NCBI GenBank assembly: GCA_028641055.1
Contig: CM054060.1
Coordinates: 292,626,660-292,690,659 of the forward strand
Reading direction: 5' to 3'
DNA length: 64,000 nucleotides
From: Alopecurus myosuroides
Lineage: Eukaryota; Streptophyta; Magnoliopsida; Poales; Poaceae
In this document: positions 1-11,100 of the stretch, in pieces
Layout: each line of letters opens with the position of its first letter
Position numbering within the stretch: position 1 is the first letter of the stretch
Translations under genes and position numbers: made by a program
Notes under the pieces: model-generated
Seen by the model: the letters and a program-made list of their open reading frames with translations, nothing else
Databases searched by the model: none
Told to the model about the DNA's origin: nothing

Positions 1-1020
1 GCCAAATGTGTCCACCATACCTACCTACATGTGGTATTTAACCTCCACTCCAAAGTAAATTTCTCATGTGTTACCTTTAAAACCTTCAAAATTACTCATG
101 TTTTAGCTCATGTGGACGTAAATAGAGAATCTTTATCTCACTTGTTGATTGGACTATCACACCATAGACTAGTGGCTTCATCCACTTATCCAATTGATAG
201 AAGAGCTGGCAGCAGGGTGCCCAGCCCCAAACTTAATGCAACAAATTCTCTTCACTATTTTTGCCCCTGATTTATCAGTCAAAGCATAATTGTGTAAACA
301 AAAGAGAAAGAGGGATGACCTTCTACCCAGATGCGTCCTTCTATGGGATCCGCTCTTGTGAAGTCTAGTTGACTTGTGACGTATTGTATTGTATGTTTAC
401 CATTCATTGACATAAGCATACACCTCTCTAAAAAATGTTTTCAATACCTCTGTTTAATAAAATAAAAAGCTCTAGCACATGAGTTAATCCCTGCTTCCCT
501 CTGCGAAGGGCCTTTATTTTACTTTTATGTTAAGTCTCCATCTTCTAACTTTATGCACAATTGAAAGAGCATAGTTGTCATTCTGAGTTTAATGGGCATT
601 TGTCCCAAACGTTATTAATTGATTCATGCTCTGTTATTATTTGCTGTCAAATTATTTGTTCTAGTCTTCCTCTTAAACTTTGAAGGTGTGCTGGAATTTA
701 TGTTTTGCCCCACTCTTAAGGACAACCAAAATATCACTTTGCTATGTTTTCTCTATGATTGAAACAAATGTATAACTTTCAAGTGCATTATTATTCATGA
801 TCCTTTATTTGTGTTACTTTTCATGATCCAAAGTGATTGCTATGTTTCATTGTTAAAATTATATCTATCATGCTTGTGTTTAAAGTACTATGATCTCAGC
901 TATACTTATGCTTTTACAATTTTGATGATCAAGTTTATGTTGGTAGCATGTCACCTCAGAAATTATGTGTTTTTATCGTTTACCTACTCGAGGACGAGTA
1001 GGAACTAAGCTTGGGGATGT
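1..1020 (+). other. L0: 3' internal non-coding region of an Athila-like element
   Basis: No credible ORF. The stretch is collinear with 61350-62379 (element F) and in part with 50600-51650 (element A). All share the phrase around 'ccaccatacctacctac', a 'ggcagc' block and a closing purine tract. In the Athila-like families here this segment lies between the last coding part and the 3' LTR. It ends with the polypurine-type tract 'aagcttgggga' at about 1008-1018, immediately before the LTR. The left part of the element lies outside the window. Confidence 0.75.
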
Positions 1021-2605
1021 TGATACGACATAAACGTATCCTTAATTAATGATGTTCCATGTTGTTTTCATGCCATATCCTACATGTTTTCCTTACACTT
1101 TATGCCATTATTATCGATTTTCTGTGAATAAACTATTGACAAGATGCCACAGAGCCGGTTCCTGTTTTCTGCTGTTTTTAGTTTCAGAAAAGTTGTTCTC
1201 GAAATATTCTTGAAATTGGAAAATTCAAAGCTCAGAAGTCTTAGAATTCCCGAAGGTTCCACGGAGTCCCGAAGGGGGGCCACACCATAGGGCGGCGCGC
1301 CCCTGGCCGCGCCATGGGGTGGTGTGGGCCCCTCGGGCGCCCACCGCCATCGCCCTTTTGCCTATTTATTCCCCCGAGGCATAAACCCTAAAAGGATCCC
1401 ACTTTTCCACGAAAAACACCCGAGGCCGCCGTCATCATCAACCCGAGTTTGGGAGGGTTCTGGAGTTCTCCCTAGCACCCTGTCGGGAGGGGAAATCATC
1501 ACCGGGGGGTTCTACACCACCATGCCCGCCTCTGGAGTGTTGCGTGAGTAGTTCATCTTTGGACTACGGGCCCATAGAAGTAGCTAGATGGTTGTTCTGT
1601 CCTCTTTATGCCTCATGTTTAGATCTCATGTGCTTCCCTACATGATCGAGATCATCTTATTGTAATGCTACATGTTGTGTTTGCTGGGATCCAATGATTA
1701 TTGAATGCTATGTCTCTTGATTATCAATCTATCATGTTATCTTCATGTGTATGTTATTTATGATCTTGCATGCTCTCCGTTGTTAGTAGATGCTCTGACC
1801 AAGTAGATACTAGTAACTCCAAGAGGGAATATTTATGCTCGATAGTGGGTTCATGCCTCCTTTGTATCTGTTCTTGAGTGACAGAAACATGAAAGATGGA
1901 GGATGTGTTGTTGCCATAAGGCAGAAAAAAACGATGTTTACATTGTTTACATTGCACACTTTTCTTAGTGCGATTATCTGTTGCTTGCAACTTAATACCC
2001 AAGGTTTGTTCTGATGATATTCTGAGGGTGGATTATTAATCATAGATGTAGTTGGATAACGGTCTATGACTCTTGTTGTAATGCCCGCATGAATCACATA
2101 GTAATCATCATGTCATGCATGTTTCATTATCTATCACTTGCCTAGCTGTAATTTGTTCACCACACATGTTATCTATCTTTTATGGAGAGACACCTCTAGT
2201 GAACTGTTGACCTCGGTCCATTTTCTCATACTAATAATACAACCACATCAATTACTGTTTTCACACTGCTTCCACTGTTTTCACATTTCTACTGTTGTTT
2301 TCACAATGTTCTCCTACTGTTTTCCACACCATACATTTAACCTCTTTGTTATCAGCAAAACCGGTGATATTGACAACTTCACTGCTTCGTTGGGGCAAAG
2401 TGAATTGATTGTGTTGTCTAGGTTCCATGTTCCTGCTGAACTGGTAGTGCGCCCTACCACATCAACTGCATCAACCTTCAGAAATTGCTTGTCCTCCTAC
2501 TGGTCGATTCAACCATGGTTTCTTTTCTGGGGGAAAACTTGCCGCTGCATTCTTCACAACCTTTCTATGGGGGTTTACCAACGAGTGCGACTACTCACCG
2601 CATCA
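1021..2605 (+). repeat. L0 LTR (3' LTR), Athila-like family
   Basis: It starts TGATACGACATAAACG and ends near 'caccgcatca', about 1585 bp. It aligns by eye along its length with the LTR starting at 62380 and, with an internal gap, with the one at 57308. A polypurine tract sits directly to the left, so this is a 3' LTR. Landmarks shared between copies include a GC-rich block near 1290-1330, the 'accaccatgcccgcctctggagtg' segment near 1515 and the 'gtagctagatgg' segment near 1571. It resembles Sabrina/WHAM-type Triticeae LTRs, which is a family-level guess. The right boundary is inferred from the LTR-primer-site junctions of E and F and could be off by a few bases. Confidence 0.72.
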
Positions 2606-2784
2606 ATTGCCTCTTGGCACAGGGTTGGCGATAGTCTTTATAAATGTAAAAAATCTTAGATAGATACCATCTACTAGATAGTACCCCTTGTTTACTGGTG
2701 GCCATTGACCTGAAAGTTCACCTGATAGTCTTTATAAATGTAAACAATCTTAGATAGAAGCATTTGTCTCCTCTGATCAGTGGT

Positions 2785-3210
2785 GAAGATGTTGCTGACA
2801 CAGATGGCTCAAGTGACTCGGACTTTGAGCTTCAGAGTAAGGCCAAGAAGCATGGTTTCTGCAAGTGGATTTCTGAGACTCTCAAGAAGATGCTCTCTTG
2901 CTAGGGGGACATGGAAGATCAAGCCTAACGTTTGCATGTTTGCAGCAAGAAGGAACGTCAGCTAACTCGGGGCCGCTTTTCTCGTCTAGGAGTTACTGTT
3001 GTTGCTGGCTCTGAGGACAGGATTACTGGTTCCAAACAGTGGAAGTCCAAGAATGATGGTACCTGGGTGGATCCTGATCTTTAAGATGATGCCACCACTC
3101 CTCATGAGCCATGGAATCGTGGAGACACTAATGATGAACTTGACGATGTTAACATAGATGATGAAGCCGACATGATCCATGCCCGTGCCTCCAGCCCCAG
3201 CGAGTGATCT
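2785..3210 (+). pseudogene. Decayed acidic/lysine-rich coding remnant in D'
   Basis: One frame reads as an acidic Ser/Asp stretch followed by a basic segment (…FELQSKAKKHGF…) before a stop near 2904. After a frame change it is readable again, with Asp/Glu-rich codons around 3100-3210. The composition is protein-like, but several stops and frame changes make it non-functional. I do not recognise a domain. Its position, between the missing pol and the polypurine tract, fits the extra 3' coding region seen in some SIRE-type Copia elements. That assignment is inference. Confidence 0.35.
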
Positions 3211-3583
3211 CCTAGGGACGTTAGCATCACCTCTCCCTTTTTGTTGTCTTGATGCCAAAGGGGAGAGAGTTCTATTAGGCGTTCGTCTGGTTATTCGCAT
3301 GGGTGTTTAGAACTTGTGGTTATTGTGGTTTTTCCTGTGTTTTCGTTTAAGCTGAACTTTTGAATCCTTGAGTGTTTTAAACCTTTGTCGTATAGTTTAT
3401 GTTGTGGCAAGCCATATTTCTCGTTATATCATTACCTTGATAGGCTTCTAAAATGTAGGGGGTGCTTCATCTTAAAAGGAACGTATTTTTGCCTCAAAAG
3501 CAGATCCATGAAATAACATCTTCCCAAACGACTGCTCCACCTATATGTTACTAGCTCTCTTAGTTGTGTTGTTATCAGACTCC

Positions 3584-3597
3584 AAAAAGGGGGAGAT
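3584..3597 (+). promoter_or_regulatory. Polypurine tract before the D LTR
   Basis: The sequence 'aaaaagggggagat' abuts the LTR start TGAAAGTGCAAC. A GGGGGAGA tract at this place is typical of the plus-strand primer of SIRE-type Copia elements. Confidence 0.7.
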
Positions 3598-3734
3598 TGA
3601 AAGTGCAACGATCTCTCTAATAGTTTTGGAGTTGATAACAACACAATTAAGGTTCTAACATCGCGTCTAAGTCCTTTCAGGAAATATCACGTTGACGCAA
3701 AAAGGAAGAAGCAACAGTTTTCAACCAACGAATA

Positions 3735-4165
3735 AGTACTGTCCCAGCGGTAGTACCGCTCGAAGTATTGTCGGCTAGGAAATTCTCTTTGTTTCTAGCG
3801 GTACTTCAGCGGTACTGGCCCAGTAGTACTGCTTCCATGCGGTTTTTATGCGGAGCAAGTTTTTCTCAGCGGTAGTAACGCTTCCCTCAAGAAAGTGCAG
3901 TACCGCTGGAGGAACCGGGAAGAGTACCATTAGGTAAATTTTTCTCTCTATTCTCCCTGGTACTAGGGAGGTAGTGGCCTAATACTACCACCAGCCACTC
4001 CGATCTAAAAATCATGTGGGTGGACAGTGGTAGTACCGGGAATGCTACCGGTAGTACCGCTCGTGGTACTTTGCGGTACTTCCCGGGTTGTACCACCAGG
4101 AACCAGCGAGCGGTACACCCTAGTACCGCCGGGACCTCAGGCAGCGCTAGTACCGCCAGGCTTGA
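3735..4165. repeat. Cluster of near-palindromic GCGGTAGTACCGC motifs in the D LTR
   Basis: At least eight full or partial copies of a GCGGTAGTACCGC-like inverted repeat lie in about 430 bp. They are seen near 3748, 3798-3836, 3869, 3899, 4026-4075 and 4105-4160. All lie upstream of the TATA box at 4190, that is, in the U3 region. Confidence 0.7.
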
Positions 4166-4189
4166 AATGTCTCAGATTTGGAGAGGGGG

Positions 4190-4197
4190 TATAAATA
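4190..4197 (+). promoter_or_regulatory. TATA box of the D LTR
   Basis: TATAAATA follows a G-rich stretch and is followed by a pyrimidine-rich leader, as expected for an LTR core promoter. The R region would start about 30 bp downstream. Confidence 0.7.
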
Positions 4198-4898
4198 CCC
4201 TATCCCCTTCTTCCCCAAGAGGTAGCTCGTCCAGCATTGAAGGCACCATTAATTGAGCTCACCAAAATCTAGATTTCTCCCATCTCCTCCCACCAAAATC
4301 TTTGATTCTTGGAGGAGTGAAGGAAAAGGCCCAGATCTACCTCTTCACCAAGCCCTTCTTTGTTCCACCCTCATTCACTTGAGGGATTTGTGTCTAGGGT
4401 TTCCTTGTGGAAAATCTAGATCTTGTGTTACTCACTTGTTGCTTGTATCAAATTCTTGGCATTCTTGAGAGCCCCCGATTCGGTTATGGGTGTGTGTCTC
4501 AAGCTCATTGTAAAGGCATCGCTTTCCGCCTCGAAGGGAATCAATAGTGGAAGGTGGCTAGGCCTTTGTGGCGAGGTTCAATAGGGTGAGGCATTTGTGG
4601 CGTTGAATAGGCCTTCGTGGCAAAACTCACACCACTCAAACAAGACGTACTCCCCTCAAAAGGAGGAACTCGGGAATACATCCTTGTCTCCGCGTGCTTC
4701 CTCTATCGGTTCCTTCTATCCTTTTCCTTTACTTTGTGTTTGTATCTTGCTTAGTGTAGCTCTTGACATATATATAAATACACCATAGTTGCATATCTAG
4801 AGAATTTACCTTTGAGTCAAGCCTAAATAAAAAATTATTAAAATTTGGAAGTAGCACCTATTCGCCACCCTTCTAGGTGCCCATACTATCCGTTCAAT

Positions 4899-4916
4899 TG
4901 GTATCAGAGCCTCGGC
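4899..4916 (+). promoter_or_regulatory. Primer binding site of D (initiator Met tRNA type)
   Basis: TGGTATCAGAGC, complementary to the 3' end of plant initiator tRNA-Met, starts two bases after the LTR. Confidence 0.8.
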
Positions 4917-4949
4917 TCTTAATTCGGGCTTAACCGCCTAAGAGTTAGT

Positions 4950-5101
4950 ATGGCCATCAATGAGAAAACCACCGAGTCTGCGGTTCCAGCCACCATGAAT
5001 GATCTCATGGAAATGTAAGCTTCCTTAAACTCATCCATGGAGGCTCAAATGCAAGGGTTGCGTGAAATGACAACGCAACTGATGAAAACCAAGGACACGG
5101 T
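4950..5101 (+). pseudogene. D gag, N-terminal fragment (interrupted by element A)
   Basis: The first ATG after the primer site opens MAINEKTTESAVPATMN…, a hydrophilic N-terminus. An in-frame TAA lies at 5016-5018 (codon 23), after which the frame remains protein-like up to the insertion of A at 5102. The reading continues on the far side of A at 53158 in another frame, so at least one indel is present. It would encode the capsid-like gag of a Copia element. It is dead in this copy because of the stop, the frame change and the 48 kb insertion. Confidence 0.6.
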
Positions 5102-7996
5102 TGATACATCCATTTTGCATCACTATTTTATATTGTAATTTCATGTTATTCATTGATATATTTCATATTATGATGCATAAATTATGTTATTTCATCTTAT
5201 TTTGCATGTTTAATAATTATTGTAGAATAATCACCGGGACTAGAAATCTGATGGAAAAAAGCACCGTCAAGATACCCTATTTCAGAAGATCAGAAGAAGA
5301 AAGGGGGCATCGGAGGAGTCTTAGAAGTCCAGAAGAGGGAGCCAGCCACAAGGAGAGCCGGAGGGGGGCCACCAAGGGCCCACACCACCAGGTGGAGCTG
5401 ATGACCCACAAGTATAGGGGATCACAACAGTCTTCGAGGGAAGTAAAACCCAAATTTATTGATTCGACACAAGGGGAGCCAAAGAATATTTATATTCCTT
5501 AACAACTGAGTTGTCAATTCAGCTGCACCTGAAAGTAGACTTGCTCGCAACAATTTATCAGCGGTAACAGTTTTACAGCAGCAGTAGAAATAAAATAACA
5601 GCAGTAGTAAAATAGTAACAACAGTAGCAATCACGGAAAACAACAGTATGGGAAGTACCGTAGGCATAGAGGGAATGGATGGACGAGCGTTGCATGGATA
5701 ACATAGGTCATGTAATAATAATAACGTGGGCATTGCAGATAATAATATAAAGCATCAAACATGTAGGCAAACCATAGGCATGTGTTCAAATATAGTCATA
5801 CGTGCTCGCAATGAGAAACTTGCACAACATCTTTTGTCCTACCAGCCCGTGGCAGCGGGGCCTCTAGGGAAACTACTGGTAATTAAGGGGCTCCTTTTAA
5901 TAAAGCACCGGAGCAAAGCATTAACACTCCATGAACACACGTGATCCTCACATCATAGCCATCCCCTCCGGTTGTCCCAATTTCTGTCACTTTGGGGCCT
6001 TGGGTTCCGGACAATGACATGTGTAAACAATTTGCAGATATGATCAAGAAACACCATTATACTCATGAAACAATAACATGTTCAGATCTGAAATCATGGC
6101 TCTCGGGCCCTAGTGACAAGCATTAAGCATAACAAGTTGCAACAACGGTAGAAAACACTAACAATGGATACTAGGCACTATGCCCTAACAATATGGCATT
6201 ATTGCATGATCAATCTCATCCAATCCCTTCCATCCCTCTCAGCCTACAACGGTGTTTTCTCACACATGGACGGGGAATCATGGATGGTTGATGGAGAAGA
6301 GGTGGCGGTGTCGATGGCGATGATCTCCTTTGAATTCGCGTCCCGGCAGGGCGCCACAACAGGAACTTCTGATCCCCGAATTGAGGTTCAGGGTGGCGGC
6401 GGCGCTCTATTGTGTTTCTGTGGAATATGATGAACCCCCCATTGTTTTAGGGTTGAAGGCGTTATGTAGTCGAAAGGGGAGTCCGAGGGGGTCCCGGGGT
6501 GGCCCACACCACTAGACGGTGCGGCCAAGGGGGGTGCCGAGGGGTCGTGTGGCCCCCTCATGGCCCCCTTCTGGCTCCCGGGGTCTTCTGATGTTTTAAG
6601 ACCAATGGGGTCTTTTCTGGAGATTTTCCAAAAGTTGATTTTTCTGCACAAAAACGAGACAGAAAGGCAATTCTGCTGAAAACATCGTTAGTATATATTA
6701 GTGGTATCCAAAACTCACAAGTTTAGCGGAAAACAATAAGAAAAGTGTTCAGAGAAGGAGATACGTTTTGGACGTATCAGGCGCCCCCCACTTGGCCACG
6801 CCTGGGGTGGTGTGGCCACCCTGGCCCACCTCTGGCCACCTCCTTTCCCGTAATTGACCCCCAGGGAACCATAAGACTCACAGAACCCTCGAGGAAATAG
6901 TCCGCCGCCTCCTCGGGGCGGAAAACAATAGAGAGTTAAAATCTCTCTGACAGGGAGAAATGTGCCGGGGAAATTCCTCCCCGGAGAGGGGAAATCATCG
7001 CCATCGTCACCGTCATCTCTGCGGGCATCACCAAGATCATAATCGTCATCGTCCTCACAAAAAACACCATTATCCTCACCATCCACCTCTGTCATGATGT
7101 AACAATTAGGGTTCTATATTGTTGTTTTCCACTAGATCTCTCCCCCGGTGTGGATTACTTGTTAGTAGTTGATGCTTACGAGATTTATCAGTGTTTGCAC
7201 TTTATGACCAGATTGTTATTCATCATTATATCACCTGTGATCATGATCCATGTGATGTCTTGTGAGTATTTCGTTTAGTTCTTGAGGACATGGGAGAAGT
7301 CAAGATGTTAGTAGTAGAAATATGTTGAAGTAATATCTAGTTGTTTGATATTTAAGTTGTGGTGTTATTCTTCTAGTGGTGTCATGTGAACGTCGACTAC
7401 ATGACACTTCACCTTTATGGGCCTAGAGGGATGCATTGTTTATTTGGCTACTAATTGTGTGGTTGTCGGAGTGACAGAAACCTAAACCCCCGTTAGGAAA
7501 CCGATGCACGAGGGAGTGTAGGATCCTAGAGTTTAAGGTTGTGGTTAGATTTATCTTAATTATTTTCTTGTAGTTGCGGACGCTTGCAAGGGGTGTAATC
7601 ACAACTATGTATTCGTCCTAGTTGGGCGGTGCATTAGCATAGGTTCACCCACACGACACCTATCAAAACAATAAATATTAATCAAATGTATGAAACGAAA
7701 GCGCTTGACGAAGTTCCCATGTGTCCTCGAGAATGTTTAGTCATCATAAGTTAAAGAACCGACTTCTCCTTTGCTCTCGAAAGGATTGGGCCACTCGCTG
7801 CGATTATATTTATTGTCTTTTACTTACTCACACTTTATTTATCTATTATATCAAAAACCAACAAAAACATGTTTGCTAGTGTTTATAGTGAATCCTCTAT
7901 CCAACCTGCTTGTCAACACCTTCTGCTCCTCGTTGGGTTCGACACTCTTATTTATCGAAAGTACGACAATACGCCCCCTATACTTGTGGGTCATAA
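5102..7996 (+). repeat. 5' LTR of A, interrupted by a solo LTR
   Basis: It starts TGATACATCCATTTTGC and ends 'gtgggtcataa', where the 3' LTR has 'gtgggtcatca'. Removing the 1381 bp insert and its 5 bp duplication leaves about 1509 bp, against 1507 bp for the 3' LTR. The two halves match 51651-51942 and 51943-53157 respectively. Confidence 0.82.
5399..6779 (-). repeat. Solo LTR inserted in the 5' LTR of A
   Basis: Read on the minus strand it starts TGATACGTCCAAAACG and ends 'tatacttgtgggtcatca', 1381 bp, with TG…CA ends. It is flanked by GGAGC (5394-5398) and GGCGC (6780-6784), an imperfect 5 bp duplication. The 3' LTR of A has no insert at the matching place. There is no internal region, so it is the usual product of LTR-LTR recombination. 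It is a gypsy-type LTR related in its ends to the A family. Confidence 0.8.
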
Positions 7997-8007
7997 AGGC
8001 TATTTTC

Positions 8008-8025
8008 TGGCGCCGTTGACGGGCA
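8008..8025 (+). promoter_or_regulatory. Primer binding site of A (Asp-tRNA type)
   Basis: TGGCGCCGTTGACGGGCA lies 11 bases after the LTR. It is close to the TGGCGCCGTTGCCGGGGA form used by Athila-type elements with an Asp-tRNA primer, with two or three mutations. Confidence 0.78.
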
Positions 8026-8111
8026 GTGAAGCGCTATTGGTAAGTGGAATTGGTAAGAGAAACTTTTCATGTGAGTGTTGTTTCTATTTATGTCTGCTGC
8101 TTTATTTCATT

Positions 8112-9240
8112 ATGGATAGTCCATATGGTTCTCTATTTAAGGGTACTACTATTACTGCTAGGGTAGTAGATGACCCGTTATCTGCTGAATTGGATCCTTT
8201 TAAAATACCTATGAAAATTGTTGGACGTGTTATGGATAAATGCTATTTTGGAGATGGAACTGTCCATCCTGGTGATCATTTACTCTTTATACATGAATTA
8301 TGCGAGTTATTCAGGTGTGCAGGTATTACAATGGACCAAGTTAAGAGGAAATTATTCTCTTGATCACTGAAAGGTAGAGCTGCGGAATGGTTTAAAATGT
8401 TGAAGAATGGTCAATCTATTGGATGGGAGGAAATTGTACCCCTCGTTTATTCTAAATTTTATCCTCCCAGTGAGATACATAAAGTTCGGAATCAAATATA
8501 TAATTTCTGGCCTCATGATTGAGAGAGTATTTACCAAGCTTGGGGGAGAATGAAGTTATTAATGCTTAAATGTCCCGTTCATGAACTCCCCAGTAATATT
8601 GTTATCAATAATTTTTATGCAAGACTTTCTCTTCATGATAAGGATTTATTGGATGCTTCTTGTTCTGGATCATTCACGCGTATCAAAGAAGAAGCTAAAT
8701 AGGGCCTTATTGACCGTATTCAAGAAAAAACTAAAGGATGGGAGAATGAAAAAGGTAGAAAGTATGATTATGAATGCATTAAAGCTTTTATGGGAACAAA
8801 TAATTTCTATAATGTTAGTGTTGTTTGTGGTCTTGATTCTCAAATCTTTGCAAATTGTCTTAAAGCCTTTGCTTCATATCTTGATATTCCCAAAAAGGAG
8901 TTGAACAAGTATCATGCACCTTATAAAGGTACTGTTAATTGTGTTCCTGCTATAAATATAGAAGTGAATGATGTTAATACTGCTGTACCTGAACCTTATA
9001 TTGAGAAAATGCCTTTCCCTGCTAAGGTAAAGGAACATTCTATTGTAGCTAGTGTGGTTAACAAGAGTATAAAGAAATCTATTGAACGTGATGAACGAAT
9101 AACTGTAGAACCTACAATAGCTATAGTTAAAGACCTTGTCTATGAAAATATAGAAGATGGACACATTATCTTCTGTGAGGATGCTTCTAATATTGTTTCA
9201 CATCCCAATAGACCTAAGAAAACTAGTGTTCATGAGCTTT
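8112..9240 (+). pseudogene. A gag (Athila type), multiple stops
   Basis: ATG 8112 opens MDSPYGSLFKGTT…. The frame is gag-like, with a retrotransposon-gag core around 8270-8600 (…GRAAEWFKML…, …YQAWGRMK…). In-frame stops occur near 8361, 8520 and 8699, with a frame continuing through about 9240. The product would form the virus-like particle shell. The region downstream (8790-9240) is a lysine/isoleucine-rich linker leading into the protease. The gene is inactive here. Confidence 0.7.
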
Positions 9241-9862
9241 CTGTTAGGATTGGTGATCATTACTATTATGGTTTGTGTGACATTGGTGCAAGTTCAAGTG
9301 CTATTCCTTATGAGATTTATAAAGAAATTATGCATGAAATTGGTTCTTGTGAACTTGAAGATATTGATGTGGTTATACAGTTTGCTAGAGAAACTGTTTT
9401 TTCAATTGGTATTGCTAGATATGTAGAAGTTTTATGTGGTAAAACTAAATATCATACTATTTTCTAGTACCGGGTAAAGCTGCTAGTAAAACTTGTCCTA
9501 TTATTTTTGGTAGACCTTTCTTCAACACTCGTGGCGCTGTCATAGATTGTAGGAAAGACAAAATGTTGACTAAATTTGATGGAAAATCTTATGAGTTTAA
9601 TTTTTGTAAATTTGCTAGAGCTCCTTATGAAACTGAATTGCCTAATGAAAATTTAAGAGTTGAACAGCTTGTCTTTATTGCTCTTGCTCCTAACAATGCT
9701 TTGCAACAATACATGGAGGATCATGAAAGTGAGGTCTTTATGGAAGAGATAAATGAGATTGACGATATTTTTCTTCCTCAACCGGTGATATTGAAACACA
9801 ATTTACCTGTGGAAGACTTGGGTACCACATTACCACCCAAGGAGGATCTTGTTTTCGATTAA
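9241..9862 (+). pseudogene. A protease region of pol
   Basis: The aspartic protease active site reads LCDIGASSS near 9277-9303, the Athila-type variant of D-[ST]-G. The frame ends at a TAG (9465-9467) next to a frameshift. Downstream protease-like codons (FGRPFFNTRG…) continue in another frame, and a further ORF spans 9563-9862 and ends in TAA. This leads into the RT domain. It is inactive through frameshift and stops. Confidence 0.68.
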
Positions 9863-11100
9863 AAACCTTTAGCTCATGATCTTAAATATGCTTATATTGA
9901 TGAGAAGAAAACATATCATGTTATTATTAAGTCTAAATTTTCAGGTGAAGAAGAGGAAAGATTATTGGAAATATTGAAGAAACACCGTGGAGCTATTGGG
10001 TATACTCTTGATGATTTGAAGGGGATTTCTCCCACTATATGTCAGCATGTTATTAATATAGAACCTGATGCAAAGCCAGTAGTTGAACATCAACGCCGTT
10101 TAATTCCTAAGATGAAGGAAGTGGTAAGAAATGAGGTATTAAAACTCCTTGATGCTGGTATTATTTTTCCTACTGCTGATAGTAGATGGGTAAGCCATGT
10201 GCATTGTGTCCCTAAGAAGGGAGGAATGACTGTTGATCCTAATGAAAATAATGAGCTTATTCCTCAAAGAGTAGTAGTTGGTTATAGAATGTGCATTGAT
10301 TTTAGGAAAGTTAACAAGACTAATAAGAAAGATCATTATCCTTTACCTTTTATTGATCAAATGTTAGAGAGGTTGTCTAAGAAAACTCATTTTTGCTTTG
10401 TTGATGGTTATTGTGAGTTTTCTCAAATGGCTGTTAGGAAGCAATATCAAGAGAAAACAACTTTTACTTGACCTTATTGAACTTATGCTTATAGACGTAT
10501 GCCTTTTGGTTTGTTTAATGCTCCTGCTACGTTTCAAACATGCATGTATGCTATTTTTCATGGTTTTTGTGAAGAAATTGTGGAAGTATTCATGGATGAT
10601 TTCTCCGTCTATGGAGCTTGTTTTGATAACTGCTTGCACAATCTTGATAAATTTTTGCAGAGATGTGAGGAAACTAATCTTGTTCTTAAGTGGGAGAAAT
10701 TACACTTTATGGTAAATGAAGGAATTGTTCTTGGGCATAAAATTTCTGAAAGACGTATTGAAGTTGATAGAGCTAAAGTGGAAGCAATAGAGAAATTGAC
10801 TTGTCCCTGGGATGTTAAAGGTATTCGTAGTGTTCTTGGTCATGTTGGTTTTAATAGGAGGTTTATTAAAGATTTCTCTAAAATATCAAAGCCTCTTACT
10901 AATCTTCTTCAAAAATACGTACCTTTTGTTTTTGATGATGATTATAAGGAAGCTTTTGAAACTTTAAAGAAGGCTTTAACTACTGCTCCTATTATTCAAC
11001 CACCTAATTGGAATTTTCCTTTTGAAATTATGTGTGATGCTAGTGATTTTGCTGTAGGTGTCATCCTTGGACAACGAGTAGATAATAAATTGAATGTTAT
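9863..11100 (+). pseudogene. A reverse transcriptase and first part of RNase H
   Basis: RT motifs are readable in order: the 'RRLIPKMKEVV' entry segment near 10100, 'MCIDFRKVN' near 10290, 'MPFGLFNAPATFQ' near 10500 and the catalytic 'FMDDFSVYG' near 10587-10613. The RNase H onset 'FEIMCDASDFAVG' is near 11020-11058. Two stops at about 10470-10485 separate the palm segments. The reading is cut at 11100 by element T1 and resumes at 17946 (target duplication GTTAT). It would copy element RNA into cDNA. It is non-functional in this copy. Confidence 0.78.

Larger units (their letters stand above)
2606..3597 (+). other. D': 3' internal remnant of a SIRE-like Copia element
   Basis: This degenerate stretch lies between the L0 LTR and the Copia-type LTR at 3598. 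It contains a direct repeat of about 34 bp ('gatagtctttataaatg...' at 2630-2663 and 2724-2757), broken coding sequence (2785-3210) and a terminal purine tract 'aaaaagggggaga' just before the LTR. The purine tract marks it as the 3' end of an element whose 3' LTR is 3598-4896. The rest of that element is missing. Confidence 0.55.
3598..4896 (+). repeat. D LTR, SIRE-like Copia
   Basis: It starts TGAAAGTGCAACGATC and ends 'ccgttca', 1299 bp. It is followed after two bases by a Met-tRNA-type primer site (TGGTATCAGAGC) and preceded by a polypurine tract. It contains a cluster of GGTAGTACC near-palindromes (3735-4165), a TATA box at 4190 and a long transcribed part. Having a PPT on the left and a PBS on the right means this single LTR is bordered by the 3' interior of one copy and the 5' interior of another. 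Confidence 0.72.
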
